Position numbers and translations under genes: made by a program | The notes under the pieces: generated by a model | Told to the model about the DNA's origin: nothing | Database searches by the model: none | Seen by the model: the letters and a program-made list of their open reading frames with translations, nothing else | Source of the DNA: Rickettsiales bacterium | Lineage (GTDB): Bacteria; Pseudomonadota; Alphaproteobacteria; Rickettsiales; UBA1997 | Direction: 5' to 3' | DNA: 11,431 bases | NCBI GenBank assembly: GCA_947496905.1 | Contig: CANMEW010000040.1 | Location: forward strand, 1 to 11,431 | Shown: in pieces, positions 1-7,348 of the stretch | How the letters are laid out: the number at the start of each line of letters is the position of its first letter | Position numbering within the stretch: position 1 is the stretch's first letter

Positions 1-2299
1 CATCGGCAGAAAATATTTTGAAGAACTCAACAAATTTATCGAGATTGAGCGAGGCGATTACGGAATCTTCGGCATGCTTGAGAAGAAAATGATGCTCATC
101 CTCCTCCATCATTTTAACGATTTCCATTTCTTCACCATTCAATTCAAACGCGCTGCTGTAGCATTCATGCGGTTCACGATTTGGCATGAAAATTTCCGTA
201 GAAATATTTTTTCTGATTTCTGCGGTAAGTGCGCTGCTCGCGACATGTTCAATATTTCCAGAAGTAAAAATTACGACGCAGTTTTTTTGCCTCATGCGGA
301 CTAAAAAATCAGTGATGAGAGGCGCTAAAATTATGTTGTCGATCATCTCCCAAGCCTCGTTCAACACAATGATGGAAGGAGAGCCATCAAGGGAATTTTC
401 GATGCGATGGAGTAGGTAATTTACGACCGGAATTAGCACCGGTTTCTGCACAAAAATGTTGGTGAGATCGAAGGCAATTGTCTGGTCTGACCAATTAATT
501 TCTGATTGAGAACCAAAGATGTAGCCAAGCTTATTGCCGTTCCAAATTTTCAGCCCTTCGTAAAGATTTTGCGTTTCGGGAGTGTTAAAAAGTTCGGCGG
601 CAGTAGCGAAATTGCCGGCATTTGTTGTGAAAATTCGATCAACAATTTGCGGGATGATCGCGAGCTCATTTTCTGGAATTTGCTCTTTGCGGAAGGCAAC
701 AAGGCTGGTAAAAAAATCGATTAAAAATTTTTTATTTTGGTCGGTTTTTTCGAGCGAGAGAGGATTAAGCTGGAGGAAATTTGGATTTTGAATTTCAAAG
801 TGAGAGAGGTCGTAATATTGCCCTGAAATGGCTTTAATGAAGCATTTAGCGGCATTGTTGCAGTCGAAGTAAAAAAGCTTTCCGTTAAATTTTTGTGACT
901 GCGTAAGTAAGAAATTTAGTAGCACAGTTTTGCCAGAATTCTCCGGACCAAAAATTAAACTGTGACCTAAATCGCCATCGTGAAAATTTAGAAAATAAGG
1001 TGTGTTTAAAACCGTTTTAAGTGTGGTTACAGCTGGACCCCAGTGGTTTCCATCAATGGTGCCGGAAGGAAAGTTGTGCAATGTGGCAAAGCCAGCAACG
1101 CGGTTGGTATTGATGACTTTTTGACGACGTAAAAAACTGAAATTTCCTGGTAGCTGCGACCAAAAACAATGTTCAGCAAAGATGTCTTCTCGTGTGACGA
1201 CGAAGCCAAGAGAGTTGAACTGCTCCAATGCTTTTTTGATGTCATTTTCCAAATCGTCTTTGGTGGGACTGATGAACATGATGGTGGTTTGCAGCTTGCC
1301 GTAATCAGTGCGCAAACCTTTCTTACTTTCAACAAAATTTGCCGCGCCGCTTAATTGTCTGAAATCTTCATCGCCGCTGACTTGTAAGATGTAGTCTTGA
1401 TATTCGTAGGGCTCGAGATCTTTTTTGGTGAAAATAAAATCAAATGATTGGGTGATGATGAATTCACAAGGTAGCTGCAAAATGCGATCAAGCGCTGTGG
1501 TTGAGGCTTCAAAATATTCTTTGAGCGACAGCATCGCGGCAAAATTTTTATTTTTGTAACCGACCACTTCGAGTTCACGATCGCCAAAGGCAACTTTGTG
1601 ACTGGCGAGGTCGTTGGAAATATCGTTGGCAGAAAGCGGGTAGCGCTCTTCGTAGAGATTCACAATTTTGCCAAAAAACCTCATCGGCTCGGAATAAATC
1701 ACCCCCTCCCAATCGTAAATCCCTAGTAACTTTGCCCCGTGATCCTTGGTGTCCTTCACGATTGCTGCGACTAGTTGAGACAATTTTTTGTGGGCATCTT
1801 CCAAGAATTTTCTGTGCAGCGACTTAGTGGTGAAGTAGGAAAATGAACGCATGAAAGAGTTCAGATTGGTAATCGAAGTGTCTAACCCTTCGGTGATTAC
1901 CGTGATGTATAGTTCGTTAACATACTGGTCGTCCCACTTATTCTCTGCGACCCAAGAATCATTAACTTTCTGAGAGAAAAAATCTTTGAACTTACCTCTT
2001 GGTGAGATGTTTTTTTTGCGTCTGATGGTGCTAAACCAGAAAGCAAATTTGGTTTCTTTGACGTGATCGGTTATTGCTTCGCGCACTGTGTCGCGCAGAG
2101 AAATCATTTCTGACATAGCTGAACTATTGCTGAATCCGGTAATGCGGATAATCTGCATGAGCTCGCCATTCTTGGTTAGAATGGTGTTGGGGTCGTAATG
2201 ACAAACGTAAGGAATAAAATCCTCATCAGGTTTTTTCGCCACCAGTTTCGAGGAATCTTTCGTTTTTTTTGCGAGTAATTTTTTGAGTAAAAAGTTCAT
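1..2299 (-). CDS. virB4: VirB4-like type IV secretion ATPase, divergent, 3' end outside window
   Basis: A single reading frame runs leftward from an ATG at 2299 to the window edge without a stop, giving 766 visible residues; VirB4 proteins are usually about 800, so only a short C-terminus is missing. VirB4 is the cytoplasmic/inner-membrane AAA-type ATPase that powers type IV secretion assembly and transport. Walker A is GPENSGKT at residues 451-458. The Walker B region is IIVLNEAW at 643-650, where families normally have DEAW, so Asp is replaced by Asn647 while Glu648 remains. The later TQ motif reads IFTSGN, with Ser680 for Gln. STEIFMPN at 700-707 matches the conserved TKIFLPN block. It starts 15 bases after the antiporter stop, with no convincing ribosome binding site. 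No other vir genes are visible. The degenerate motifs recall the second, anomalous VirB4 copy of Rickettsiales. Family assignment is firm; activity is uncertain. Confidence 0.85.
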   Translation of the reverse strand, partial: MNFLLKKLLAKKTKDSSKLVAKKPDEDFIPYVCHYDPNTILTKNGELMQIIRITGFSNSSAMSEMISLRDTVREAITDHVKETKFAFWFSTIRRKKNISPRGKFKDFFSQKVNDSWVAENKWDDQYVNELYITVITEGLDTSITNLNSFMRSFSYFTTKSLHRKFLEDAHKKLSQLVAAIVKDTKDHGAKLLGIYDWEGVIYSEPMRFFGKIVNLYEERYPLSANDISNDLASHKVAFGDRELEVVGYKNKNFAAMLSLKEYFEASTTALDRILQLPCEFIITQSFDFIFTKKDLEPYEYQDYILQVSGDEDFRQLSGAANFVESKKGLRTDYGKLQTTIMFISPTKDDLENDIKKALEQFNSLGFVVTREDIFAEHCFWSQLPGNFSFLRRQKVINTNRVAGFATLHNFPSGTIDGNHWGPAVTTLKTVLNTPYFLNFHDGDLGHSLIFGPENSGKTVLLNFLLTQSQKFNGKLFYFDCNNAAKCFIKAISGQYYDLSHFEIQNPNFLQLNPLSLEKTDQNKKFLIDFFTSLVAFRKEQIPENELAIIPQIVDRIFTTNAGNFATAAELFNTPETQNLYEGLKIWNGNKLGYIFGSQSEINWSDQTIAFDLTNIFVQKPVLIPVVNYLLHRIENSLDGSPSIIVLNEAWEMIDNIILAPLITDFLVRMRQKNCVVIFTSGNIEHVASSALTAEIRKNISTEIFMPNREPHECYSSAFELNGEEMEIVKMMEEDEHHFLLKHAEDSVIASLNLDKFVEFFKIFSAD

Positions 2300-2314
2300 T
2301 AATACCGAATTTAA

Positions 2315-3802
2315 TTAAGCCTTCTCTTCAAAAATTTCTCCGCTGCCGGCGCTTTCATCGTAAAGGATGGAGTCTTTGATGACGTCGGAATTTATTTCGC
2401 GGAAAGCATTTAAAGTGTTGGCAATTTCCAAAGTGTTCATTCCCGTTGAAGCAAGTGCAGCATGGCTTAATTGTAGGCCGGTTTCCAAATTTTTTGAGAC
2501 TACAAAACTGGCGCCAACTTTTTTGAAGCGGTCGGCATTATTGATGGTTTCTGATTTCGTAACAATTGACGCATGAGGAAAATTTTCGTGAATGAAGCGC
2601 GTAATTTTCATGCAGGCGATTTCATCATCCATTGTAACGATGATTGATTCACAACGTTCAACCCCAACGTAACGCAGAATATCAACATTAGTGGCATCGC
2701 CGTAGTAAATGTTGTAGCCGTTACTTTTCTCGATGCGGACAATGCGGTGGTTATTTTCAAGGATGACGTAAGGAATGCCACGCTTACGCAGGATGTAGGC
2801 GATGATGCGTCCAATTTTAGAAAATCCCACGATGATGACATGCTTTTCGATGTCGCCGATTTCTCTTTTTAATTTATTATTTCGCAGAACTTCTTTGGTG
2901 TAGAGAATTGCTTTGAGTCTGCGTCCCAATGTTGCAAGTAGCGGCGTCAAGGCCATGGTGAAGGTGACAACAGTCATTAAAAATTGTGACAAATCAACGC
3001 CAATAAATTTCTGCTGTACTGCCATTAAAAACACTACGAAGGCAAATTCTCCGCCTTGTGACAAAAGCAATCCGGCGTGAATTGCTGGCGCCAGTGGAAA
3101 GCGGAAGGCGAGACACAAAGCCACGATGATCAAGGCTTTGGCGGCGATGAGAGTAACTGATGCAACTACGATGTAAGGCAGGCTTGAGAGCAGTAGATCG
3201 AAGTCAAATGACATGCCGATGGTCATGAAAAATAATCCCAGCAGTAGCGCTTTCAGCGACAGAATTTCCTCTTCAACGCGATATTTATATTCGGTTTCAG
3301 CGACCATCAAACCAGCGATGAAGGCGCCGAGAGCAAAGGACATGCCCATACGATTACTTAGGTAAGCAGCACCTAAAATGACGATGAGAGTGAAGCTGAG
3401 AAACAGAACTTCATTTTTTGATTCAGCGATAAGGCGGTAAATCGGACGCAACATTGAGCGGCCAACGGCAAAAATTATTGCCATGGCGATTGCCGCATCA
3501 ACCAAGGCGCCACCAAGTGCATGCGTTAAATTTAAGTCAGTTTTTGACAAGAGTGGAAGCAATACCAAGACCGGAATCACGGCTAAGTCTTGCATGAGAA
3601 GGATGGAGAAGGAGAGGCGTCCGACGCGAGTTGATTGATCACCATGTTCGGCAATAACCAGCATCACGATGGCAGTTGAAGACATGGCCAGAGCGCTTCC
3701 GATGATGAGAAGTTGCGGCGTTGAGGTGAAAAAATTTATTACAAACAAAAGAAATTGCCGCTGAGGTAAGGACGATTTGTAATCCGCCAAAACCCAAAAC
3801 AT
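2315..3802 (-). CDS. Kef/CPA2 cation:proton antiporter, C-terminal part of a frameshifted gene (transporter core plus TrkA-N/RCK domain)
   Basis: This frame carries most of a monovalent cation:proton antiporter-2 (KefB/KefC-like). Meaningful sequence begins near 3733, just after the frameshift; the upstream stretch to the ATG at 3802 is an out-of-frame reading of the N-terminal part and is not a real start. It holds the ALAMSSTAIV block typical of CPA2 transporters, several hydrophobic membrane segments, and the GLLLSQGGEFAFV segment. After these comes a cytoplasmic TrkA-N/RCK nucleotide-binding domain starting HVIIVGFSKIGR and including the hallmark YYGDAT. In the family such proteins exchange K+ or Na+ for H+ across the inner membrane, gated through the RCK domain. 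Joined to the N-terminal piece the product would be about 580 residues, normal for the family. It lies in the mraZ-rsmH-ftsL unit, which is unusual. Substrate cannot be told from sequence. Confidence 0.85.
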   Translation of the reverse strand: MFWVLADYKSSLPQRQFLLFVINFFTSTPQLLIIGSALAMSSTAIVMLVIAEHGDQSTRVGRLSFSILLMQDLAVIPVLVLLPLLSKTDLNLTHALGGALVDAAIAMAIIFAVGRSMLRPIYRLIAESKNEVLFLSFTLIVILGAAYLSNRMGMSFALGAFIAGLMVAETEYKYRVEEEILSLKALLLGLFFMTIGMSFDFDLLLSSLPYIVVASVTLIAAKALIIVALCLAFRFPLAPAIHAGLLLSQGGEFAFVVFLMAVQQKFIGVDLSQFLMTVVTFTMALTPLLATLGRRLKAILYTKEVLRNNKLKREIGDIEKHVIIVGFSKIGRIIAYILRKRGIPYVILENNHRIVRIEKSNGYNIYYGDATNVDILRYVGVERCESIIVTMDDEIACMKITRFIHENFPHASIVTKSETINNADRFKKVGASFVVSKNLETGLQLSHAALASTGMNTLEIANTLNAFREINSDVIKDSILYDESAGSGEIFEEKA

Positions 3803-4058
3803 ATTTACGCATCGCCATTAAGCGGCTGAAGGTAAGCTCCAAGCCAATGGCAAAAAGTAGAAAAACAATTCCGAGTTCAGCGATTGAGCTAGTTGTTTCA
3901 GTGGTGGTCAGAACGCCAAATCCGAATGGTCCAATTGCGGCACCAGCAACTAAATATCCAAGTGCTGGACTGAGTTTTAGTTGTTTGAAAATAATGACGA
4001 TGGCAACCGATGCGAATAGCAGAATCAGGATGTCGCGCAGGTAGGAAATGTCGTGCAT
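3639..4058 (-). CDS. Kef/CPA2 cation:proton antiporter, N-terminal part of a frameshifted gene
   Basis: The start of the antiporter gene: ATG at 4058, three bases after the ftsL stop codon. Residues 1 to about 108 are authentic, with hydrophobic helices and the family segment LSPALGYLVAGAAIGP followed by ELGIVFLLFAIGLEL. After Lys108 the frame enters a run of six T (coding strand, 3734-3729) and continues as unrelated sequence (HLNAATSHHRKR) to a stop at 3639. Skipping one T restores the conserved sequence ending ALAMSSTAIV in the other frame, with the spacing expected from KefB homologues. So this and the gene piece at 2315-3802 are one gene broken by one extra base. The break could be a homopolymer sequencing or assembly error, a true pseudogene, or a phase-variable/slippage-rescued gene; sequence alone does not decide. 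Confidence 0.8.
   Translation of the reverse strand: MHDISYLRDILILLFASVAIVIIFKQLKLSPALGYLVAGAAIGPFGFGVLTTTETTSSIAELGIVFLLFAIGLELTFSRLMAMRKYVLGFGGLQIVLTSAAISFVCNKFFHLNAATSHHRKRSGHVFNCHRDAGYCRTW
3729..3734 (-). other. Frameshift point: T6 homopolymer in the antiporter gene
   Basis: On the coding strand the codons AAA TTT TTT CAC give the dead frame, while dropping one T gives AAA TTT TTC ACC and restores the transporter. The correction needed is one base fewer (+1 shift). No prfB-like programmed +1 signal is visible here. An error or slippage in the T run is the simplest reading. Confidence 0.8.
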
Positions 4059-4061
4059 GAA

Positions 4062-4445
4062 TTAAAATGACATCTGAGGAGTTGGATTCTCTTGGCCAGA
4101 AGCGATGGTTTTTGACTCAATTTTTTGGTAGTTGGTGAAGTAATATTTTTCTAATTTTTCCGCATCTTTTATCTGACTTGCCAGAGCGTAGCCATTATTT
4201 TGCAAATAGCGTGCAGCAAGGATTCTCAGGCGCTCTGGTCTGGTTAAGTAAACCCACTCAACTTCTAAAAGCTGGATCTCATCTTCGTAGGCAGAAATTT
4301 CATTTTCGGTTTTTACGATCTCATCTTGCAGCGCTTCCACGCCAAATTGCACAAAGAACATTAGCAAGATGCTCAGAAAGATGGATGTAAGTAAGGCGCA
4401 ATTAGCAAAATGGAATTTATTCAGCGACTGCCAAAATTCTTTCAT
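4062..4445 (-). CDS. ftsL: Cell division protein FtsL
   Basis: A 127-residue bitopic membrane protein of the divisome. In the family FtsL joins FtsB and FtsQ and activates the FtsWI septal peptidoglycan synthase. A short basic N-terminus is followed by one hydrophobic segment at about residues 16-36, then a heptad-like acidic helix (about 37-60). The family signature LEVEWVYLTRPERLRILA spans residues 60-77 and matches alphaproteobacterial FtsL. The start ATG at 4445 follows the rsmH stop (TGA, 4449-4447) by one base, so translation is probably coupled. In most bacteria ftsI follows ftsL; here the next gene is an antiporter. Small size and low conservation normally make FtsL hard to name, but the motif and position after rsmH make this secure. 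Confidence 0.9.
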   Translation of the reverse strand: MKEFWQSLNKFHFANCALLTSIFLSILLMFFVQFGVEALQDEIVKTENEISAYEDEIQLLEVEWVYLTRPERLRILAARYLQNNGYALASQIKDAEKLEKYYFTNYQKIESKTIASGQENPTPQMSF

Positions 4446-4446
4446 T

Positions 4447-5382
4447 TCAATTTATCCTGATTGCGACCCGCATGCGCGCTGAACGCGAACGAGGGTTAGT
4501 AGAAATTTCTTCCTCTCTCGGAGAAATCGCTGACTTGGTTAGAAGTTGAAAATTTACTGCTGATTTTTGTTGGTGATTTTCTGGTAGGTATCTTGAGATC
4601 GCCTGATCTAAGCCGGCTTCTTTTTTTAAGAAATTTTTTACGATTTGGTCTTCCAGAGAGTGGAATGAAACTACAATTAGCCTACCGCCTTTTTTAAGCA
4701 GAGTGATTGACGAAGCCAGTGCAGCCTTGAGCTCGTCTAATTCTTGATTGACGAAAATTCGCAGCGCTTGAAAGGTTTTTGTAGCAGGGTCTGTTTTTGA
4801 ATATCGGAAATAAAGTGAGCGCGGAATCGCTGCTAATTCTTGGCAAGTGGTGATTGGTTTTAGCGTTCGTGCCGCAATAATTTTTTGAGCAATTTTTTTT
4901 GCCTTTGGCTCCTCGCCAAATTCTTTGATGATTTTTGCCAGCTCTTCTTCACCCCATTCATTCACGACTTCAAAGGCGCTGAGAGGATTTTCCTTGTCCA
5001 TTCTCATGTCCAACTTTGCGTCGGAATCAAAAGAAAATCCGCGCGATTTGTCATCGAGCTGCATTGATGACACACCGATGTCAAACACCATCCCATCTAA
5101 CTCGGTAACATTTTGTTCTGCTAAAAGTTTTGGAATGTCAGAAAATTTGCCGCGCAGAAAAGTGAAATTTTTTCCAAATTTATTTTTCAATTTTTCAGCA
5201 AATTTTTCCGCTGACTCATCGCGATCGATTGCGTAAAGCCTACAATCAGCTGCTTGTAAAATTGCTTGTGAGTAGCCTCCGGCACCAAAAGTTCCATCCA
5301 AATAAATTTCACCAAGCTGCGGTTTTAAGTTTTCGATTACTTCGTTGAGTAGCACTGGTTGATGGAATTCAGTGTTATTCAT
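4447..5382 (-). CDS. rsmH: 16S rRNA (cytosine(1402)-N(4))-methyltransferase RsmH
   Basis: RsmH (MraW) methylates N4 of C1402 in the 16S rRNA decoding centre using S-adenosylmethionine. Starting at the ATG at 5382 the protein has 311 residues, the usual length. It opens with NNTEFHQPVLLNEV, followed by the SAM-binding motif DGTFGAGGYS at residues 29-38. Other family blocks are FDIGVSSMQLD, ALRIFVNQELDEL, VVSFHSLEDQIVK and the C-terminal RSRSARMRVA. A GTG codon directly upstream (5385) is in frame and could also initiate. I prefer the ATG because it overlaps the mraZ stop in a TGATG arrangement, with purine-rich GGTGGTGAGG upstream. It is the second gene of the mraZ-rsmH-ftsL head of the dcw cluster. 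Confidence 0.95.
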   Translation of the reverse strand: MNNTEFHQPVLLNEVIENLKPQLGEIYLDGTFGAGGYSQAILQAADCRLYAIDRDESAEKFAEKLKNKFGKNFTFLRGKFSDIPKLLAEQNVTELDGMVFDIGVSSMQLDDKSRGFSFDSDAKLDMRMDKENPLSAFEVVNEWGEEELAKIIKEFGEEPKAKKIAQKIIAARTLKPITTCQELAAIPRSLYFRYSKTDPATKTFQALRIFVNQELDELKAALASSITLLKKGGRLIVVSFHSLEDQIVKNFLKKEAGLDQAISRYLPENHQQKSAVNFQLLTKSAISPREEEISTNPRSRSARMRVAIRIN

Positions 5383-5831
5383 CACCTCACCACCTTCAAA
5401 AGGTTAAGCTTTCCTTTCGCGCCCTTCTTGGCTTTTGACATGTGTTCTTCAAATTTTTCCGGCGGCCAAATTTCAAAAATTGAACCCTTACCAACGAAGA
5501 CCGCAGTGGATTTGATCTTCACTTTTTTCAGCATTGATTCGGGTAGGATGACGCGACCGTCAGAGTCGATGGTGAGTTGCACGGAGGCGCCGAGAAGTGC
5601 TGCTGCCAAGGAGTCGCGCTCTTCAGAGAATTGGTCGAGCTTGTCGATTGATTCAGAAAGTTTGCGAATGCGCTCAATGTCGCAGCCTTCTATGCAGTCA
5701 TTAGTGAATGATTCGTAAACAATCATTCCGGAAAATTCTGGATTTACCAAAGAGGCGCGAAACTGCGGTGGTACGGATACTCTGCCCTTAGCGTCAATTT
5801 TATTTGCAAAAGTTGAGAGGAATAAGGCCAC
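5382..5831 (-). CDS. mraZ: Transcriptional regulator MraZ
   Basis: MraZ is the nucleoid-associated, AbrB-fold repressor that heads the division and cell-wall cluster and autoregulates it. The 149-residue protein carries the two expected tandem domains, each with its signature: DAKGRVSVP at residues 13-21 and DSDGRVILP at 89-97. The C-terminus is lysine-rich (about 130-149). The start codon is GTG at 5831, because MALFLSTFANKIDAKGR aligns with other MraZ N-termini and there is no better start. No clear Shine-Dalgarno sequence precedes it. Its stop overlaps the rsmH start codon by one base. The upstream region carries a phased set of TGG repeats resembling the known MraZ operator, consistent with autoregulation. 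Confidence 0.95.
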   Translation of the reverse strand: MALFLSTFANKIDAKGRVSVPPQFRASLVNPEFSGMIVYESFTNDCIEGCDIERIRKLSESIDKLDQFSEERDSLAAALLGASVQLTIDSDGRVILPESMLKKVKIKSTAVFVGKGSIFEIWPPEKFEEHMSKAKKGAKGKLNLLKVVR

Positions 5832-5910
5832 TGGAAGAATTTTGGATTAGATGGAAAAACATGGAAATTTATGGGAAAATTATGGAGCGAAATGGTCATG
5901 TCAACTGGGA
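5832..5910. promoter_or_regulatory. mraZ operator: Candidate MraZ operator: phased TGGNN direct repeats
   Basis: On the plus strand TGG-initiated pentamers start at 5832, 5843, 5852, 5862, 5872, 5883, 5893 and 5906, i.e. at steps of 11, 9, 10, 10, 11, 10 and 13 bases. The central ones (TGGAA at 5852, TGGAA at 5862, TGGGA at 5872) have exact 5-base spacers. Known enterobacterial MraZ operators are three TGGGN repeats with 5-base spacers upstream of mraZ. This site matches in spacing and position but is longer and more degenerate. The repeats overlap the mraZ promoter and leader, so binding would block transcription. They read in the direction opposite to mraZ. Confidence 0.7.
5877..5904 (-). 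promoter_or_regulatory. Probable sigma70-type promoter of the mraZ operon
   Basis: On the minus strand a perfect TTGACA -35 box (5904-5899) is followed by a 16-base spacer and TAATTT (5882-5877) as a weak -10. The start point would fall near 5870, giving a leader of about 40 bases to the GTG of mraZ. The element lies inside the TGG repeat array, as expected for an autorepressed promoter. Confidence 0.5.
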
Positions 5911-6154
5911 AGCTAATTTTTTAAGCAGCCGTTTTTAATTCGTTTCTGTCGCGAAGAATTTTGTAGAAAAATTTTAAGTGGTTTCTATGCTAGAGCTCCT
6001 TGAAACTTGAACTTCTCAGCTCTGGCATTGGGGTTCCCCACAATGTGGGGCGCCGCTCATGCGGCGTAAAAGAAATAGATTGCGCGAGGCTTGTAAATCC
6101 ACAATTCACTGCAGTTCAGACACATCTCCAACCCATCTCAAAAAATCAAAATTA
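5911..6154. other. Non-coding region upstream of trpB
   Basis: This stretch between the MraZ-like repeats and trpB has no credible gene. It contains a weak plus-strand promoter candidate (TTGTAG at 5961-5966, a long 19-base spacer, TATGCT at 5986-5991). A long-range inverted repeat pairs AGAGCT (5992-5997) with AGCTCT (6018-6023). Two GC-rich hairpins lie at 6036-6066. A seven-codon reading frame at 5987 has no tryptophan codons, so a classical trp leader peptide is not supported. No T-run follows the hairpins, so no intrinsic terminator or standard attenuator is visible. Confidence 0.4.
6036..6066. repeat. Two back-to-back GC-rich hairpins upstream of trpB
   Basis: CCCCAC (6036-6041) pairs perfectly with GTGGGG (6045-6050) across a 3-base loop. 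CGCCGC (6051-6056) pairs perfectly with GCGGCG (6061-6066) across TCAT. The two hairpins abut without a gap. TGGGG at 6029-6033 can also pair with the first hairpin's 5' arm, giving a possible competing fold. They are strikingly GC-rich for this AT-rich DNA. If transcribed they lie in the trpB leader. Confidence 0.6.
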
Positions 6155-7348
6155 ATGAAATATTCTCAACCCGACGAGTGCGGAAAGTTTGGACAATTTG
6201 GCGGGCGCTACGTGGCGGAAACCTTGATGCCAGCGGTTCTGGAACTGAATGAGGCTTACAAAAAAGCGAAGGCAGATCCAAAATTTCAGGAAGAATTTTC
6301 CTATTATTTGAAAAACTATGTTGGTCGTCCAAGCCCTCTTTATCTGGCTTCGCGTCTTACAGAAAAAATTGGTGGGGCAAAAATTTATTTAAAAAGAGAT
6401 GAGCTCAACCACACTGGTTCTCACAAAATCAACAATTGCATCGGGCAAATTCTGCTCGCTAAGAGAATGGGGAAGAAGCGCATCATTGCTGAGACTGGAG
6501 CTGGTCAGCATGGTGTTGCAACTGCGACTGTTTGTGCACTTTTTTCACTACCTTGCACAATTTACATGGGGGCAAAAGACGTTGAGAGGCAATCCGCTAA
6601 CGTCTTTCGCATGAAGCTTTTAGGGGCAGAGGTGAGGTCGGTTGAAACTGGTTCGAAAAGTTTAAAAAATGCCATCAATGAGGCGATGCGCGACTGGATC
6701 ACCAATGCTCGCGACACTTACTACTTGCTCGGCACTGTTGCTGGTCCACATCCCTACCCAATGATGGTTCGAGATTTTCACGCGGTAATCGGAATTGAAG
6801 CGAGGGAGCAAATTTTGGAAGCCGAAGGCAAGCTGCCAGATGCACTAGTTGCCTGCATCGGAGGTGGATCGAACTCGATTGGATTGTTCTATCCATTTCT
6901 TGATGATGAGGTAAAAATGTTTGGCGTTGAAGCTGCGGGAAAGGGCTTGGCAAGCGGTGAGCATGCGGCATCAATTGATGGTGGAAGCGTTGCGGTTTTG
7001 CACGGAAATAAAACTTATTTTTTGCAAAATGATGACGGGCAAATCCAAGATGCCCACTCCATTTCTGCAGGCTTAGACTACCCGGGCATTGGTCCCGAGC
7101 ATGCTTACCTACACTCAATCAAGCGCGTGGAATATGTCAGCGCGACTGATTTTGAAGCAATAGACGCCTTCCAACTTTTGTGCAAAACAGAAGGAATTAT
7201 TCCGGCGATGGAGTCTTCTCACGCCATTGCTTACGCCTGCAAATTAGCGCGGCAGATGAAAAAAAATCAGACCATACTGGTTAATCTTTCGGGGCGCGGA
7301 GACAAGGACATCAACACCGTGGTACAAAGTTTGGGGGAAGTTTTGTGA
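6155..7348 (+). CDS. trpB: Tryptophan synthase beta subunit
   Basis: TrpB is the PLP-dependent subunit that condenses indole with L-serine to make L-tryptophan in the alpha2beta2 complex with TrpA. From the ATG at 6155 the protein has 397 residues, the standard length. It begins MKYSQPDECGKFGQFGGRYV, closely matching other TrpB N-termini. The PLP lysine is Lys91 in NHTGSHKINN. AETGAGQHGVATAT carries the catalytic glutamate, and CIGGGSNSIG binds the cofactor phosphate. The frame is open further upstream to 6059, but those 32 codons are basic, unconserved and lie across the leader hairpins, so the internal ATG is preferred. No strong ribosome binding site is visible (only A-rich sequence). Its stop overlaps the trpA start by four bases. 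trpF, usually just upstream in alphaproteobacteria, is absent. Confidence 0.96.
   Translation: MKYSQPDECGKFGQFGGRYVAETLMPAVLELNEAYKKAKADPKFQEEFSYYLKNYVGRPSPLYLASRLTEKIGGAKIYLKRDELNHTGSHKINNCIGQILLAKRMGKKRIIAETGAGQHGVATATVCALFSLPCTIYMGAKDVERQSANVFRMKLLGAEVRSVETGSKSLKNAINEAMRDWITNARDTYYLLGTVAGPHPYPMMVRDFHAVIGIEAREQILEAEGKLPDALVACIGGGSNSIGLFYPFLDDEVKMFGVEAAGKGLASGEHAASIDGGSVAVLHGNKTYFLQNDDGQIQDAHSISAGLDYPGIGPEHAYLHSIKRVEYVSATDFEAIDAFQLLCKTEGIIPAMESSHAIAYACKLARQMKKNQTILVNLSGRGDKDINTVVQSLGEVL

Noticed and set aside
1027..1593. Open frames of 80-102 codons on the minus strand within the virB4 region
   Set aside because: They lie in other frames than the long continuous virB4 frame, encode no recognisable motifs, and overlap its conserved sequence.
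3720..3745. Programmed +1 frameshifting in the antiporter gene
   Set aside because: No in-frame stop with an upstream Shine-Dalgarno-like stimulator as in prfB is present at the site. A plain homopolymer indel explains the data better.
5987..6010. Seven-codon reading frame as a trp leader peptide
   Set aside because: It has no Trp codons, no ribosome binding site worth naming, and is not followed by a terminator/antiterminator pair.
6059..6154. Upstream extension of trpB to an ATG at 6059
   Set aside because: The extra 32 residues are basic and unconserved and overlap the leader hairpin. TrpB proteins begin at the position matching the ATG at 6155.
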